Below, piece by piece: positions 45,937 through 54,899 of a stretch of DNA of 64,000 bases. This DNA is from Lachnospira eligens. Lineage in GTDB: Bacteria > Bacillota > Clostridia > Lachnospirales > Lachnospiraceae. The notes under the pieces are model-generated. The model did no database searches and was not told the origin of the DNA. It saw only the letters and a program-made list of their open reading frames with translations. The translations under genes and the position numbers were made by a program. The DNA lies in contig NZ_WKRD01000004.1 of the NCBI RefSeq assembly GCF_009680455.1, forward strand, positions 241,877-305,876. The letters are read 5' to 3'. Numbering within the stretch: position 1 is the stretch's first letter; each line of letters begins with the position of its first letter.

Positions 45937-47496
45937 ATGAAACAAGATACTTTAGAGGGCAAAGCAAAAACAAAAAATGGGGTAAAACGGCTGTGTTTTT
46001 CCATAATCTGCATTCTTCTGGAAGTGATTTTTATTATTACTATCGTAACACGCTTGAATGAATATGCAGAAATCATAAATTTATTTACAAGGATTTTGAG
46101 TGGAATCTTGGTTTTGGGATTGTACGCATCAAATAAGACATCCTCTATGAAAATGCCTTGGGTCATCTTAATTCTAATTTTCCCAATTATGGGTGTAGGC
46201 CTGTATTTGCTGATTGGTTTGAATGGTGGCACACATAAAATGCGTGAGCGATATGCAGAAATTGATAGCAAATTGTTACCAATGCTTCCGGACAGTCAGG
46301 AGTGTTTGAGCAGAATAAAAGAAACAATTCCGAAAGCAGGAAATATAGCAAGTTACATACAAAGAAATTCGCAGTATCCAATCTATCAGAATACGGATAT
46401 TGTGTATTTTGATGAAGCAGTGAAAGGATTAGAGGCACAGCTTAAGGATTTGGAGAAAGCACAGAAGTTTATCTTTATGGAATATCATGCGATAGAAGAC
46501 GCTGAAGCATGGCATAAGATTCAAGATGTTCTGGAAGAGCGAGTAAAAGCAGGTGTGGAAGTTAGAGTACTCTACGATGATATGGGTTCTATAGGCTTTA
46601 TTAACACAGATTTTGTGAAAAAGATGGAGGCAATAGGAATTCATTGCCGTGTATTCAATCCGTTTATGCCAGGTTTAAATCTGTTTTTGAACAATCGTGA
46701 TCATAGAAAAATAACAGTTATTGATGGAAAAGTCGGATTTACAGGTGGATATAATCTAGCAAACGAATATTTTAATTACACACACCCGTATGGACAGTGG
46801 AAAGATACAGGTATTCGTTTAGAAGGAGATGCTGTTCAGTCGCTTACGGTGACATTTTTGGAAATGTGGAATGCAGTAAGTGCTAAGGATGCTAATGATC
46901 CTGATTTTAGTAAATACCTTTTCCACTATGATTATGCGGCACAGCAAACTGGGTTTGTTCAACCTTATGCAGACAGCCCTATAGATAATGAACAAGTAGG
47001 AGAAGAAGTTTATATCAGTATGATAAATAAAGCTGAAAAATATTGTTGGTTTATGACTCCGTATCTAATCATAACAGATGAAATGACGCATGCGTTATGT
47101 CTGGCTGCTAAGCGAGGGGTAGACGTAAGAATTATCACACCTGGTATCCCTGATAAAAAATTCATTTATAATATAACTCGTTCTTTTTATCATGGATTAG
47201 TTAAACATGGTGTTCGTGTTTATGAGTGGACTCCTGGTTTCTGTCATGCAAAAATGAGTGTGGCAGATGACTGTATGGCAACTTGTGGAACAATTAATCT
47301 GGATTATCGAAGTTTATATCACCATTTTGAAAACGGCTGTTTTATGGCAGATTGTCAGGCAGTTGTGGATATAAAAAATGATCTGATAAGAACGATGGGA
47401 GAATGTCGTGATGTGACAGACCAATATCAAACCGGACGAAGTGCATATTTGCGACTGGGACAATTATTTATGAGATTATTTGCTGGATTGCTATAA
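45937..47496 (+). CDS. cls: cardiolipin synthase
   Basis: 519 residues. Two N-terminal membrane segments (~20-65 and 68-88), then two phospholipase D motifs: DHRKITVIDGKVGFTGG near 265 and CHAKMSVADDCMATCGTINL near 435. It condenses phosphatidylglycerol to cardiolipin at the membrane. It ends RSAYLRLGQLFMRLFAGLL; the same end is found as a fragment at 54738-54878. RBS AGGAAGGTGG. A strong terminator follows. Confidence 0.95.
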   Translation: MKQDTLEGKAKTKNGVKRLCFSIICILLEVIFIITIVTRLNEYAEIINLFTRILSGILVLGLYASNKTSSMKMPWVILILIFPIMGVGLYLLIGLNGGTHKMRERYAEIDSKLLPMLPDSQECLSRIKETIPKAGNIASYIQRNSQYPIYQNTDIVYFDEAVKGLEAQLKDLEKAQKFIFMEYHAIEDAEAWHKIQDVLEERVKAGVEVRVLYDDMGSIGFINTDFVKKMEAIGIHCRVFNPFMPGLNLFLNNRDHRKITVIDGKVGFTGGYNLANEYFNYTHPYGQWKDTGIRLEGDAVQSLTVTFLEMWNAVSAKDANDPDFSKYLFHYDYAAQQTGFVQPYADSPIDNEQVGEEVYISMINKAEKYCWFMTPYLIITDEMTHALCLAAKRGVDVRIITPGIPDKKFIYNITRSFYHGLVKHGVRVYEWTPGFCHAKMSVADDCMATCGTINLDYRSLYHHFENGCFMADCQAVVDIKNDLIRTMGECRDVTDQYQTGRSAYLRLGQLFMRLFAGLL

Positions 47497-47508
47497 GAAT
47501 CTGATGAA

Positions 47509-47565
47509 ACGACCTTTCAAAAAACAGTTGATTTAGAAGTTAACTGTTTTTGAAAGGCCGTTTTT
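47509..47565 (+). terminator. terminator after cls
   Basis: Long stem CCTTTCAAAAAACAGTT / AACTGTTTTTGAAAGG with one bulge, followed by CCGTTTTT. Confidence 0.85.
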
Positions 47566-47622
47566 GCTATATCTAACAGTCTGTTGTACAAAGAAGATTT
47601 TGCATGGATGAAAAAACAAACC

Positions 47623-47659
47623 TTGTTGAGGTTAAATTGAGTTTTCCATTGTATTGTAT
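47623..47659 (+). promoter_or_regulatory. shared promoter motif, copy 1 (upstream of citrate synthase)
   Basis: TTGTTGAGGTTAAATTGAG, 7 variable bases, then TTGTATTGTAT. The same two blocks with the same spacing precede the phospholipase D gene at 49641-49677. AACCT-TGTTG-AGGTT around its start is an inverted repeat in this copy. Candidate operator for the MarR protein encoded downstream. Confidence 0.6.
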
Positions 47660-47762
47660 TGCTAATGAATAAGAATAAGAACAGACAATGCTGAATGCTC
47701 TGGAAACAAGAATATCTGAGTATAGTATGTAAGTTCGTAACAGAATGAAAGGAGCGATTCAA

Positions 47763-49109
47763 ATGAGCAATTTGGAAAATTATATGAAACGGCAAGCAAT
47801 TTTTTGTGAACAAAATGATAGCATTAGTAAGAATCTGTATTCAGAGTATGGTGTAAAAAGAGGCTTACGAGATGAAAAAGGCCAAGGTGTGTTGACGGGG
47901 CTTACAAATATTTCTGATATAAAAGCTTTTGAATATCATGATGGAGTAAAGAGTCCATGTGATGGCGAGTTATCTTATCGTGGTTATAATATAAAAGATT
48001 TAGTAACAGGAAGTAAAGGAAAAAGGTTTGTCTTTGAAGAAGGAGCATATCTTCTTTTATTCGGAGAATTGCCAACTGATACACAGTTAATGGAATTTCA
48101 GGGAAGACTATCTGATTGTATGGAACTACCGACTAACTTTACCAGAGATGTCATTATGAAAGCACCTACATCAGATATTATGGGTTCTATGACTCGAAGT
48201 ATTCTTACATTGGGCTCTTACGATAAGGAGAAAGAAAGTCTTGAAATTCCGAATGTGCTAAGGCAGAGTATGCAGTTGATCGCAGTATTTCCTATGTTAG
48301 CAGTATATGCATACCATGCTTATTGTCATTATGAAAAAAACGAAAGTATGTATATTCATAGACCTGAAAAAGATTTATCTATTGCTGAAAATTTCTTGCG
48401 CCTATTAAGACCAGATACAAAATTCACAGAACTGGAAGCAAGAGTACTGGATATAGCATTATTGTTACATATGGAACATGGTGGTGGTAACAATTCTACA
48501 TTCACTACACGGGTAGTAACATCTTCAGGTTCAGATACTTATTCTGTTATTTCAGCAGCAATGTCATCCTTAAAAGGAAAAAAACATGGCGGTGCAAATC
48601 TGATGGTAATGAATATGATGGATGATATTAAAAGTCATGTGAAAGATTATGAAGACGAAGAGGAAATTGCATCATATCTGAGTAAGATTTTGAAGAAAGA
48701 GGCGTTTGATCAGAAGGGACTTATTTATGGAATGGGACATGCTGTATATTCTATTTCCGATCCGAGAGAAAGGGTGTTCAAAGGCTTTGTAGAACAACTC
48801 GCAAGGGATAAAGGACGTGAGAAAGATATGACCCTTTATAACAATATTGAGAAGATTGCACCTAAGTTGATTGCAAAGCAGCGTCAGATATTCAAAGGAG
48901 TAAGTCCTAATATAGATTTCTATAGTGGTTTTGTGTATGACATGTTGAATATTCCAAGAGAATTGTACACGCCATTATTTGCGATAGCAAGAATTGCTGG
49001 TTGGAGTGCACATCGCCTGGAAGAATTGATAACTACAGATAAGATCATTCGCCCGGCATATAAGAGTCTAGTCAGCAAAAAAGAATATATAGAAAGAGAG
49101 GAACGATAA
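47763..49109 (+). CDS. citrate synthase
   Basis: About 448 residues from ATG 47763, with AAAGGAGCG upstream (an in-frame ATG at 47745 overlaps the RBS). Family motifs: LSYRGYNIKDL, HMEHGGGNNSTFTTRVVTSS, GKKHGGANLMVM, YGMGHAVYSISDPR and NIDFYSGFVYDMLNIP. It makes citrate from oxaloacetate and acetyl-CoA. No aconitase or isocitrate dehydrogenase is near; instead it is cotranscribed with a MarR regulator in an envelope island. Confidence 0.95.
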   Translation: MSNLENYMKRQAIFCEQNDSISKNLYSEYGVKRGLRDEKGQGVLTGLTNISDIKAFEYHDGVKSPCDGELSYRGYNIKDLVTGSKGKRFVFEEGAYLLLFGELPTDTQLMEFQGRLSDCMELPTNFTRDVIMKAPTSDIMGSMTRSILTLGSYDKEKESLEIPNVLRQSMQLIAVFPMLAVYAYHAYCHYEKNESMYIHRPEKDLSIAENFLRLLRPDTKFTELEARVLDIALLLHMEHGGGNNSTFTTRVVTSSGSDTYSVISAAMSSLKGKKHGGANLMVMNMMDDIKSHVKDYEDEEEIASYLSKILKKEAFDQKGLIYGMGHAVYSISDPRERVFKGFVEQLARDKGREKDMTLYNNIEKIAPKLIAKQRQIFKGVSPNIDFYSGFVYDMLNIPRELYTPLFAIARIAGWSAHRLEELITTDKIIRPAYKSLVSKKEYIEREER

Positions 49110-49110
49110 T

Positions 49111-49536
49111 ATGGGAGCAGGAACCAGTGCAGAGGAGTTTTTTTTAAAGAGCATCAATGTTGAAAGCATATTTGAATTTGTCGAAAGAACAGATTATTTG
49201 TTCCTTTATAGTATAAAGGAATGTGTTGAAAAATCAGACTGTCATGAAGGAGTATATCTTTCAGAAGTGGCAGAATACATGAAATTATCGATTCCAGAAA
49301 CATCTAAGATGGTAAAAAGTCTTGAAAATAAAGGATATATTATCTGGAAATTAGATGAGAAAAAAGAAAGAACGTACCTTGTTTTGACGAACAAGGCAAT
49401 TGAATTAAGTAATTGTCAGAAAGAAAAAATGATAGAAGCTTATGAAAAAATCATATCGAATATACAAGAAGATGACCTGGCAGTTACACGATGTACATTG
49501 AGAAAAATCCGACAGCTTATGGAAGAAATAAAATAG
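49111..49536 (+). CDS. MarR-family regulator
   Basis: 141 residues with a winged-helix core: YLSEVAEYMKLSIPETSKMV, KSLENKGYIIWKLDEKKERT. It starts 1 bp after the citrate synthase stop. It is the best candidate to bind the motif shared at 47623 and 49641. A terminator (AATATGAC...GTCATATT, 49585-49627) follows. Confidence 0.82.
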   Translation: MGAGTSAEEFFLKSINVESIFEFVERTDYLFLYSIKECVEKSDCHEGVYLSEVAEYMKLSIPETSKMVKSLENKGYIIWKLDEKKERTYLVLTNKAIELSNCQKEKMIEAYEKIISNIQEDDLAVTRCTLRKIRQLMEEIK

Positions 49537-49584
49537 TGATTAATAAAACGGAGTAAGAAAAGCTCATTCATATATTAGAATAAA

Positions 49585-49627
49585 AATATGACTGTTTCTT
49601 TAAAAAGAAGCCTGTCATATTTTTTTA
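49585..49627 (+). terminator. terminator after the MarR gene
   Basis: Interrupted stem AATATGAC-TG-TTTCTT / AAGAAG-CCT-GTCATATT with loop TAAA and a T run. Confidence 0.75.
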
Positions 49628-49640
49628 TGAAAAATAAATT

Positions 49641-49677
49641 TTGTTGAGGTTAAATTGAGATTGACTTTGTATTGTAT
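49641..49677 (+). promoter_or_regulatory. shared promoter motif, copy 2 (upstream of phospholipase D gene)
   Basis: The same 19-base block TTGTTGAGGTTAAATTGAG, 7 different bases (ATTGACT) and TTGTATTGTAT, 35 bp before the start codon of the downstream gene. Identity outside the blocks falls away, so this is selection or recent copying of a control element. Confidence 0.65.
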
Positions 49678-49711
49678 AAGTATGAAATAAAAAGGAATCA
49701 GGTGATGTACA

Positions 49712-51145
49712 ATGAAAAAGTATAAAATATGTAAAATCCTTCTTGTTATACTGGCAATTTTTTTATGTGTGGCTTTTTATGAATTGATCGGAATCTGCGT
49801 TGCATATAAAAAGCAGCCGGAAGTGTCCAATACAACCAAAAAAGAAACAAAAAATGGGTCATGGAACGAATGCAGTGAAAATACAGAACGGGCAGTAATC
49901 ATAGAAAAGAATCCAGAAGCGCTTTTACAAAGAGTGCGTTTGATCAAGAATGCAAAAAAGGAAATTATTCTTTCTACTTTTGCATTTAAATCCGATGAAA
50001 GTGGAAAATTGATTTTAGGAGCACTGCATGATGCGGCAGACAGAGGTGTACATATTCGTCTGTTAGTAGATGGAATGGAGAGCTGGATTGATATGGAAGG
50101 AAATCCGTATTTCTATGGATTATCTTCCCATGAGAATGTTGAAATTAAACTGTATAATGAGGCCAATCCGTTGAAACCATGGAAGATGATGGGTAGAATG
50201 CATGATAAATATTTGATTGCAGATCGAAAGAGATATATTCTTGGGGGAAGAAATACATACAATTATTTCCTGGGTGATTTTCCGGGACATAAGAACTATG
50301 ACAGAGACGTGTTAGTGGTTTGCGATGAACCTAAGAAAGAAAATTCAGTTAACCAGTTGTTAGAGTATTTTGAAACGATATGGGAACAAGAAGACAGTGG
50401 TTATTTTCATGACAATAAAAAACTGGCAAATAGAAAATCTGTAAAGAACGCAGTTTTAGAGCTGCAGAACGGCTATCAGAAATATTTTGAAGAGAATAAG
50501 GAAAGAATCTGCGATACCGATTACACGGACGAAACTTTTGAGACAGAAAAGATTGCATTAGTGTCAAATCCTATTCACACAGGTTCCAAAGAACCAGTAG
50601 TGTGGTATCAATTGGGAGAATTGATGAAAAATGCAAAAAATCGTGTGAAGATCCACACGCCATATATTATCTGTAATGATATGATGTATAATACATGGGA
50701 GGAGATTGCAGAGAACGTTTCAGATTTTTCTATCATGACAAATTCAGTTGCGAATAATGGGAATCCATTTGGGGCTACCGATTATGCGAAAAACAGAAAT
50801 AGAATCTTAAGTACAGGAATTAATATCTGGGAATATGAAGGCGGTTATTCATACCACGGAAAAAGTATTCTGATTGACGATGATCTGTCTGTAATCGGTT
50901 CCTTTAATATGGACATGAGAAGTGCATATCTGGATACGGAACTGATGCTTGTAATTCGCAGTAAAGATATTAATAAACAGTTGGAAGAGGGCATGATGGA
51001 ATATGAAAGAGTGTCCCGACAGGTATTGGAAGATGGAACCTATCGTGATCCGTATCATGTAGAGCCAATTGAATTGACAAAGAAGCGTCAGAGAAAAATA
51101 TTTTTGGTACAGCATCTGCTTGGATGGGCAAGGTATCTGTTTTAA
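49712..51145 (+). CDS. phospholipase D/cardiolipin synthase-like protein
   Basis: 477 residues. One N-terminal membrane anchor (~8-30), then HKD motif 1 HDKYLIADRKRYILGGRNTY near 165 and motif 2 SYHGKSILIDDDLSVIGSFN near 385. It differs from the nearby Cls by a single anchor and sequence, so it may be a second cardiolipin synthase or another phosphatidyltransferase. A two-component pair follows directly in what looks like one long operon to pgsA. Confidence 0.88.
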   Translation: MKKYKICKILLVILAIFLCVAFYELIGICVAYKKQPEVSNTTKKETKNGSWNECSENTERAVIIEKNPEALLQRVRLIKNAKKEIILSTFAFKSDESGKLILGALHDAADRGVHIRLLVDGMESWIDMEGNPYFYGLSSHENVEIKLYNEANPLKPWKMMGRMHDKYLIADRKRYILGGRNTYNYFLGDFPGHKNYDRDVLVVCDEPKKENSVNQLLEYFETIWEQEDSGYFHDNKKLANRKSVKNAVLELQNGYQKYFEENKERICDTDYTDETFETEKIALVSNPIHTGSKEPVVWYQLGELMKNAKNRVKIHTPYIICNDMMYNTWEEIAENVSDFSIMTNSVANNGNPFGATDYAKNRNRILSTGINIWEYEGGYSYHGKSILIDDDLSVIGSFNMDMRSAYLDTELMLVIRSKDINKQLEEGMMEYERVSRQVLEDGTYRDPYHVEPIELTKKRQRKIFLVQHLLGWARYLF

Positions 51146-51162
51146 TAAGGAGGAAGGAAAAC

Positions 51163-51834
51163 GTGTTTAAAATATTGCTTGTAGAAGATGATAAAGAATT
51201 AAGCCAGCTATTCCAAAAAGTGCTTGAGAAGAATGGATATCAAGTCAAAAGTGCATCGGATGGAGCACAGGCATTAGAAGTATTGGATAAGGAATATATT
51301 GATCTGATCATTTCTGATATTATGATGCCGGTTATGGATGGCTATGAACTGGTGTCAGAACTTCGTTCAGCAGGATATCAGATACCAGTGCTTATGATCA
51401 CTGCGAAAGGTTCCTTTGATGATATGCGCCAGGGATTTCTTTCGGGAAGTGACGATTATATGGTAAAACCGGTAAATGTGAATGAAATGGTTTTAAGAGT
51501 CGGAGCACTGCTTCGCCGTGCACAGATACTGAATGAACACAAAATTGTGATCGGTTCAACAGAGTTTGATTATGATGCAATGACGGTTACAACTGATAAG
51601 GAAAGTCTTGTTTTGCCTAAAAAAGAATTCCTGCTTTTATATAAGCTTGCAGCTTCGCCAGACAGAACATTTACAAAACAACAGTTGATGGATGAAGTAT
51701 GGGGATACGAGACGGAGGCAGACCCACATACGATAGAGGTACATATAGGAAGAATCAGAGAGCGTTTTAAAGATAACCCTGATTTTGAAATCGTAACAAT
51801 GCGTGGAATTGGATACAAGGTGGTGAAAAAATAA
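51163..51834 (+). CDS. OmpR-type response regulator
   Basis: About 223 residues from GTG 51163 with TAAGGAGGAAGG upstream. Receiver with VEDD, phosphoacceptor LIISDIMMPVMDG and Lys in DDYMVKPV; winged helix ending RGIGYKVVKK. Its stop overlaps the kinase ATG (TAATG), so they are a translationally coupled pair that probably controls this envelope operon. Confidence 0.92.
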   Translation: MFKILLVEDDKELSQLFQKVLEKNGYQVKSASDGAQALEVLDKEYIDLIISDIMMPVMDGYELVSELRSAGYQIPVLMITAKGSFDDMRQGFLSGSDDYMVKPVNVNEMVLRVGALLRRAQILNEHKIVIGSTEFDYDAMTVTTDKESLVLPKKEFLLLYKLAASPDRTFTKQQLMDEVWGYETEADPHTIEVHIGRIRERFKDNPDFEIVTMRGIGYKVVKK

Positions 51835-52877
51835 TGGAACAAAAGAAAGAAAAAGGATTGCGGATCCGATCCTGTCTGACTGGTGCAATCTGGCTGGCAC
51901 TTGTATTTTCAACAGTTATATCTGCTTTATTATTTGCTATTTTGAATCATTTTTTTAATCTGCCGGGCAGTATACCTGTGCTTGGCTGGCTTTTGATTTT
52001 CAATACATTGATTGCAGGGCTGATCACTTCCTTTATTAATGCAAAGTTACTGGAACCAATTACTAGGCTTAGTAAAGCAATGAAGGAAGTTTCTCGGGGA
52101 GATTTTGAACAGCATTTGGAAACGATCAGCCGTATAGCAGAAGTTGGAGAATCTTATCAGAGTTTTAATGTGATGACAAAAGAACTTCGTGCAACAGAGG
52201 TGCTGCAGATGGATTTTGTATCTAATGTTTCTCATGAGTTTAAGACCCCGATTAATGCCATTGAAGGATATACAATGCTGCTTCAGGGAGAAGAACTGTC
52301 TCCGGAGCAAGAGGAATATGTAGAAAAAATCTTATTTAACACCCAAAGGCTTTCCGGATTGGTTGGAAATATTTTGCTGTTATCCAAGTTAGAGAATCAG
52401 AACATACCAATGAAAAAAACAGAATATCGTCTGGATGAACAGATCCGTCAGGCATTTCTTTCCCTGGAGACAAAATGGACAGAAAAAGAAATTGGTTTTC
52501 AGGTAGAGCTGGAGGAAGTTAAATATACTGGGAATGAAGGACTTTTTATGCATATCTGGATAAATCTTTTGGATAATGCGATTAAGTTCAGCCCTTCAAA
52601 GGGGACAATTACGATGTTTCTGAAACAAGAACAGGATTCTGTTAAGTTCATTCTGGAAGATGAAGGACCAGGAATAGAGGATGATGTAAAATCCAGAATA
52701 TTTGACAAGTTCTATCAGGTAGATGGATCTCATAAAGCAGAAGGAAATGGCCTAGGTCTTGCACTTGTAAAACGGATTGTAGATAGTGCCGGAGGAACAA
52801 TCAAAGCAGAAAACCGTGAATATGGTGGATGCAGATTTGTTGTAGAGCTTCCAATACAGAAAGATGAGGCCATATAA
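51834..52877 (+). CDS. sensor histidine kinase with HAMP domain
   Basis: 347 residues. Two membrane segments (~14-36, 45-67), a HAMP stretch (LLEPITRLSKAMKEVSRGDF), H-box NVSHEFKTPINAIEGY, N-box WINLLDNAIKFSP and G-box GNGLGLALVKRIVDSAGG. There is almost no extracellular loop, so it probably senses membrane state or a partner protein. Confidence 0.92.
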   Translation: MEQKKEKGLRIRSCLTGAIWLALVFSTVISALLFAILNHFFNLPGSIPVLGWLLIFNTLIAGLITSFINAKLLEPITRLSKAMKEVSRGDFEQHLETISRIAEVGESYQSFNVMTKELRATEVLQMDFVSNVSHEFKTPINAIEGYTMLLQGEELSPEQEEYVEKILFNTQRLSGLVGNILLLSKLENQNIPMKKTEYRLDEQIRQAFLSLETKWTEKEIGFQVELEEVKYTGNEGLFMHIWINLLDNAIKFSPSKGTITMFLKQEQDSVKFILEDEGPGIEDDVKSRIFDKFYQVDGSHKAEGNGLGLALVKRIVDSAGGTIKAENREYGGCRFVVELPIQKDEAI

Positions 52878-52908
52878 GTTTAAGAAAAACAGATAGAGGA
52901 GGAATTAC

Positions 52909-53973
52909 ATGACATTTTATCAGGAATTGCAGTTAAATCAGGCAGGTTCTAAAAATCTGTTGAAAAAGAGTGAAACAGTGAAAGAAAAATCATATCATAT
53001 ACTGGTATATTTGGTAAAGATAGCTGTTACAATGGCATTTTGTTTTTTATTTGTTACTATTTTCAGTATCTTATTTGGAAATGAGAATAGTATTGTGGGT
53101 GTAGTAGTTTTATTATGCCTTATGGTATTTCGGAATGCGGATCTGGGGATCCACACCGGACAATCTACGATGCTTTTGGCTTTGTTCTTTGTAATTATGA
53201 CTGTATGTCCGCATTTAGCAAATCAGTTTTCACCGGTATTGGGAATGCTGTTAAATATTGCGGCACTGGCTGTGTTGATTCTGTTCGGATGCCATAATCC
53301 ATTCATGTTTAATCAATCTACATTGGTTCTTGGGTATCTACTGCTATATGGTTATGATGTTACGGGAAAAAGCTATCAGATGCGATTAGTCGGAATGGCT
53401 TTAGGTGCAGCACTTACCTGCTTCGTATTTTATCGAAATCATAAAAACAGAACTTATAAAAGAAATCTGAAAGATCTGATACAAGAATTTGATATCACTT
53501 CTTCCAGAACAAAATGGCAGATATGTCAGATTTTATGCGTGCCGATTGTCCTTTGCATTGCAGAACTTTGTAATATGCCACGTGCAATGTGGGCTGGTAT
53601 TGCGGCCATGTCAGCGATTTTGCCATTTATGGAAGATATGCACTACAGAGTCCATAAAAGGATTGTCGGAAATATTGCAGGTGTTATATGTTTTACAGTG
53701 TTATATTTTCTGCTTCCTTCGTCAATCTATGCATATATAGGAATTCTTGGAGGAATCGGTGTAGGATTTTCAGCACAATATGGCTGGCAGGCAGTATTTA
53801 ACACATTTGGTGCTTTAGCCATTGCTGCAGAGACTTATGGACTACAAGGAGCGGTTAGTCTTAGAGTGATTCAAAATGTTTTTGGTGTTGTATTTGCTTT
53901 AGCATTTTGTGTTATATTTTATTGGCTTATGTCTAAAAAAAAGGAAAGTGATGTGATCGTACATGCAGAGTGA
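52909..53973 (+). CDS. FUSC-like integral membrane protein
   Basis: 354 residues with about ten hydrophobic segments in two halves joined by a charged loop (~185-205). MPRAMWAGIAAMSAILPFME and HYRVHKRIVGNIAGV are typical of FUSC/aromatic-acid-exporter-like proteins. RBS AGAGGAGGAAT. It overlaps pgsA by 11 bp. The transported substrate is unknown; its place between a kinase and a phospholipid synthase suggests envelope maintenance. Confidence 0.8.
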   Translation: MTFYQELQLNQAGSKNLLKKSETVKEKSYHILVYLVKIAVTMAFCFLFVTIFSILFGNENSIVGVVVLLCLMVFRNADLGIHTGQSTMLLALFFVIMTVCPHLANQFSPVLGMLLNIAALAVLILFGCHNPFMFNQSTLVLGYLLLYGYDVTGKSYQMRLVGMALGAALTCFVFYRNHKNRTYKRNLKDLIQEFDITSSRTKWQICQILCVPIVLCIAELCNMPRAMWAGIAAMSAILPFMEDMHYRVHKRIVGNIAGVICFTVLYFLLPSSIYAYIGILGGIGVGFSAQYGWQAVFNTFGALAIAAETYGLQGAVSLRVIQNVFGVVFALAFCVIFYWLMSKKKESDVIVHAE

Positions 53974-54535
53974 AGTGAATCAGGAAGAAAATTTGAATAG
54001 AATTATTACGGTTCCTAATCTTCTTTCTTTTTTTCGGCTTTGTCTGATTCCGGTAATTATATGGAGTTATTGTGTAAAGAAAAATCCTCTGTTAGCTGGT
54101 GAAATCTTATTGCTGTCTGGTCTTACGGATCTTGCTGATGGATATATCGCAAGAAGATTCCATAGGATTAGTAATTTAGGAAAAATACTTGATCCGGTGG
54201 CTGATAAGCTGACACAGGCAGCGATGTTAATCTGTCTGTTTACTCGTTTTCCGCATATGCTTCTTTTAATCGTAATAATGGCAGGTAAGGAACTGTATAT
54301 GGTAGTCAGTGGATGTCTTATGATACGAAAGACAGGAAAAGTACATGGTGCAGACTGGCATGGAAAGATAGTAACCTTTTTATTATATGGAACTGCAGCG
54401 GTTCATATTATATGGTTCCAAATTACACCGATGGTATCAGATCTGTTGATTGGTTTGTGCGCTATAATGATGGTCATATCGGTCGCTCTGTATATTATCC
54501 AGAATACCAGGACTCTTAAGGGAGAGACGGTATAA
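53963..54535 (+). CDS. pgsA: CDP-alcohol phosphatidyltransferase (PgsA-like)
   Basis: 190 residues, several membrane segments, with the catalytic CDP-alcohol motif in LADGYIARRFHRISNLGKIL and DPVADK. It likely makes phosphatidylglycerolphosphate, the precursor for the two cardiolipin-type synthases upstream. Its start overlaps the FUSC gene. A housekeeping pgsA probably exists elsewhere, which would make this an inducible copy (inference). Confidence 0.88.
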   Translation: MQSEVNQEENLNRIITVPNLLSFFRLCLIPVIIWSYCVKKNPLLAGEILLLSGLTDLADGYIARRFHRISNLGKILDPVADKLTQAAMLICLFTRFPHMLLLIVIMAGKELYMVVSGCLMIRKTGKVHGADWHGKIVTFLLYGTAAVHIIWFQITPMVSDLLIGLCAIMMVISVALYIIQNTRTLKGETV

Positions 54536-54737
54536 GCAATTTTATATTGCAATGATTAGAAAAATATTTAGGAGAAGATAGATATAAACAGTAAGTCAAA
54601 CACACAAACTATGGAGTCTTTAGTCGGTTTAATAAAATTTTAGATAGAAAATAAATCATTCAATGTCATTTAGATAAGGTTTTTTATGACAAAAAGACAG
54701 ATTGCTTATCTGCCTTATAATGCAGTAGAATGGTAGT

Positions 54738-54878
54738 CAGACAGTTTTGGATATAAGAGATGATCTTGGAGCAACAATGAATGAATGCAGGGAAGTGACC
54801 GAAAAGTACCGCACAGGACGGAGTGCATATTTACGGATCGGACAGTTGTTTATGAGATTGTTTGCAGGACTATTATAG
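54738..54878 (+). pseudogene. 3' fragment of a second cardiolipin synthase gene
   Basis: 46 codons: QTVLDIRDDLGATMNECREV to RSAYLRIGQLFMRLFAGLL and stop, closely matching the end of cls at 45937-47496. The upstream DNA (54658-54737) contains the junction sequence CATTTAGATAAGGTTTTTTA and a CAAAAAGACAGATTGC block that recurs at 44261. So a block with cls and the hydrolase existed twice and lost its 5' part here. Confidence 0.85.
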
Positions 54879-54899
54879 CAGAAAGAAGAGGTGTTCGAT

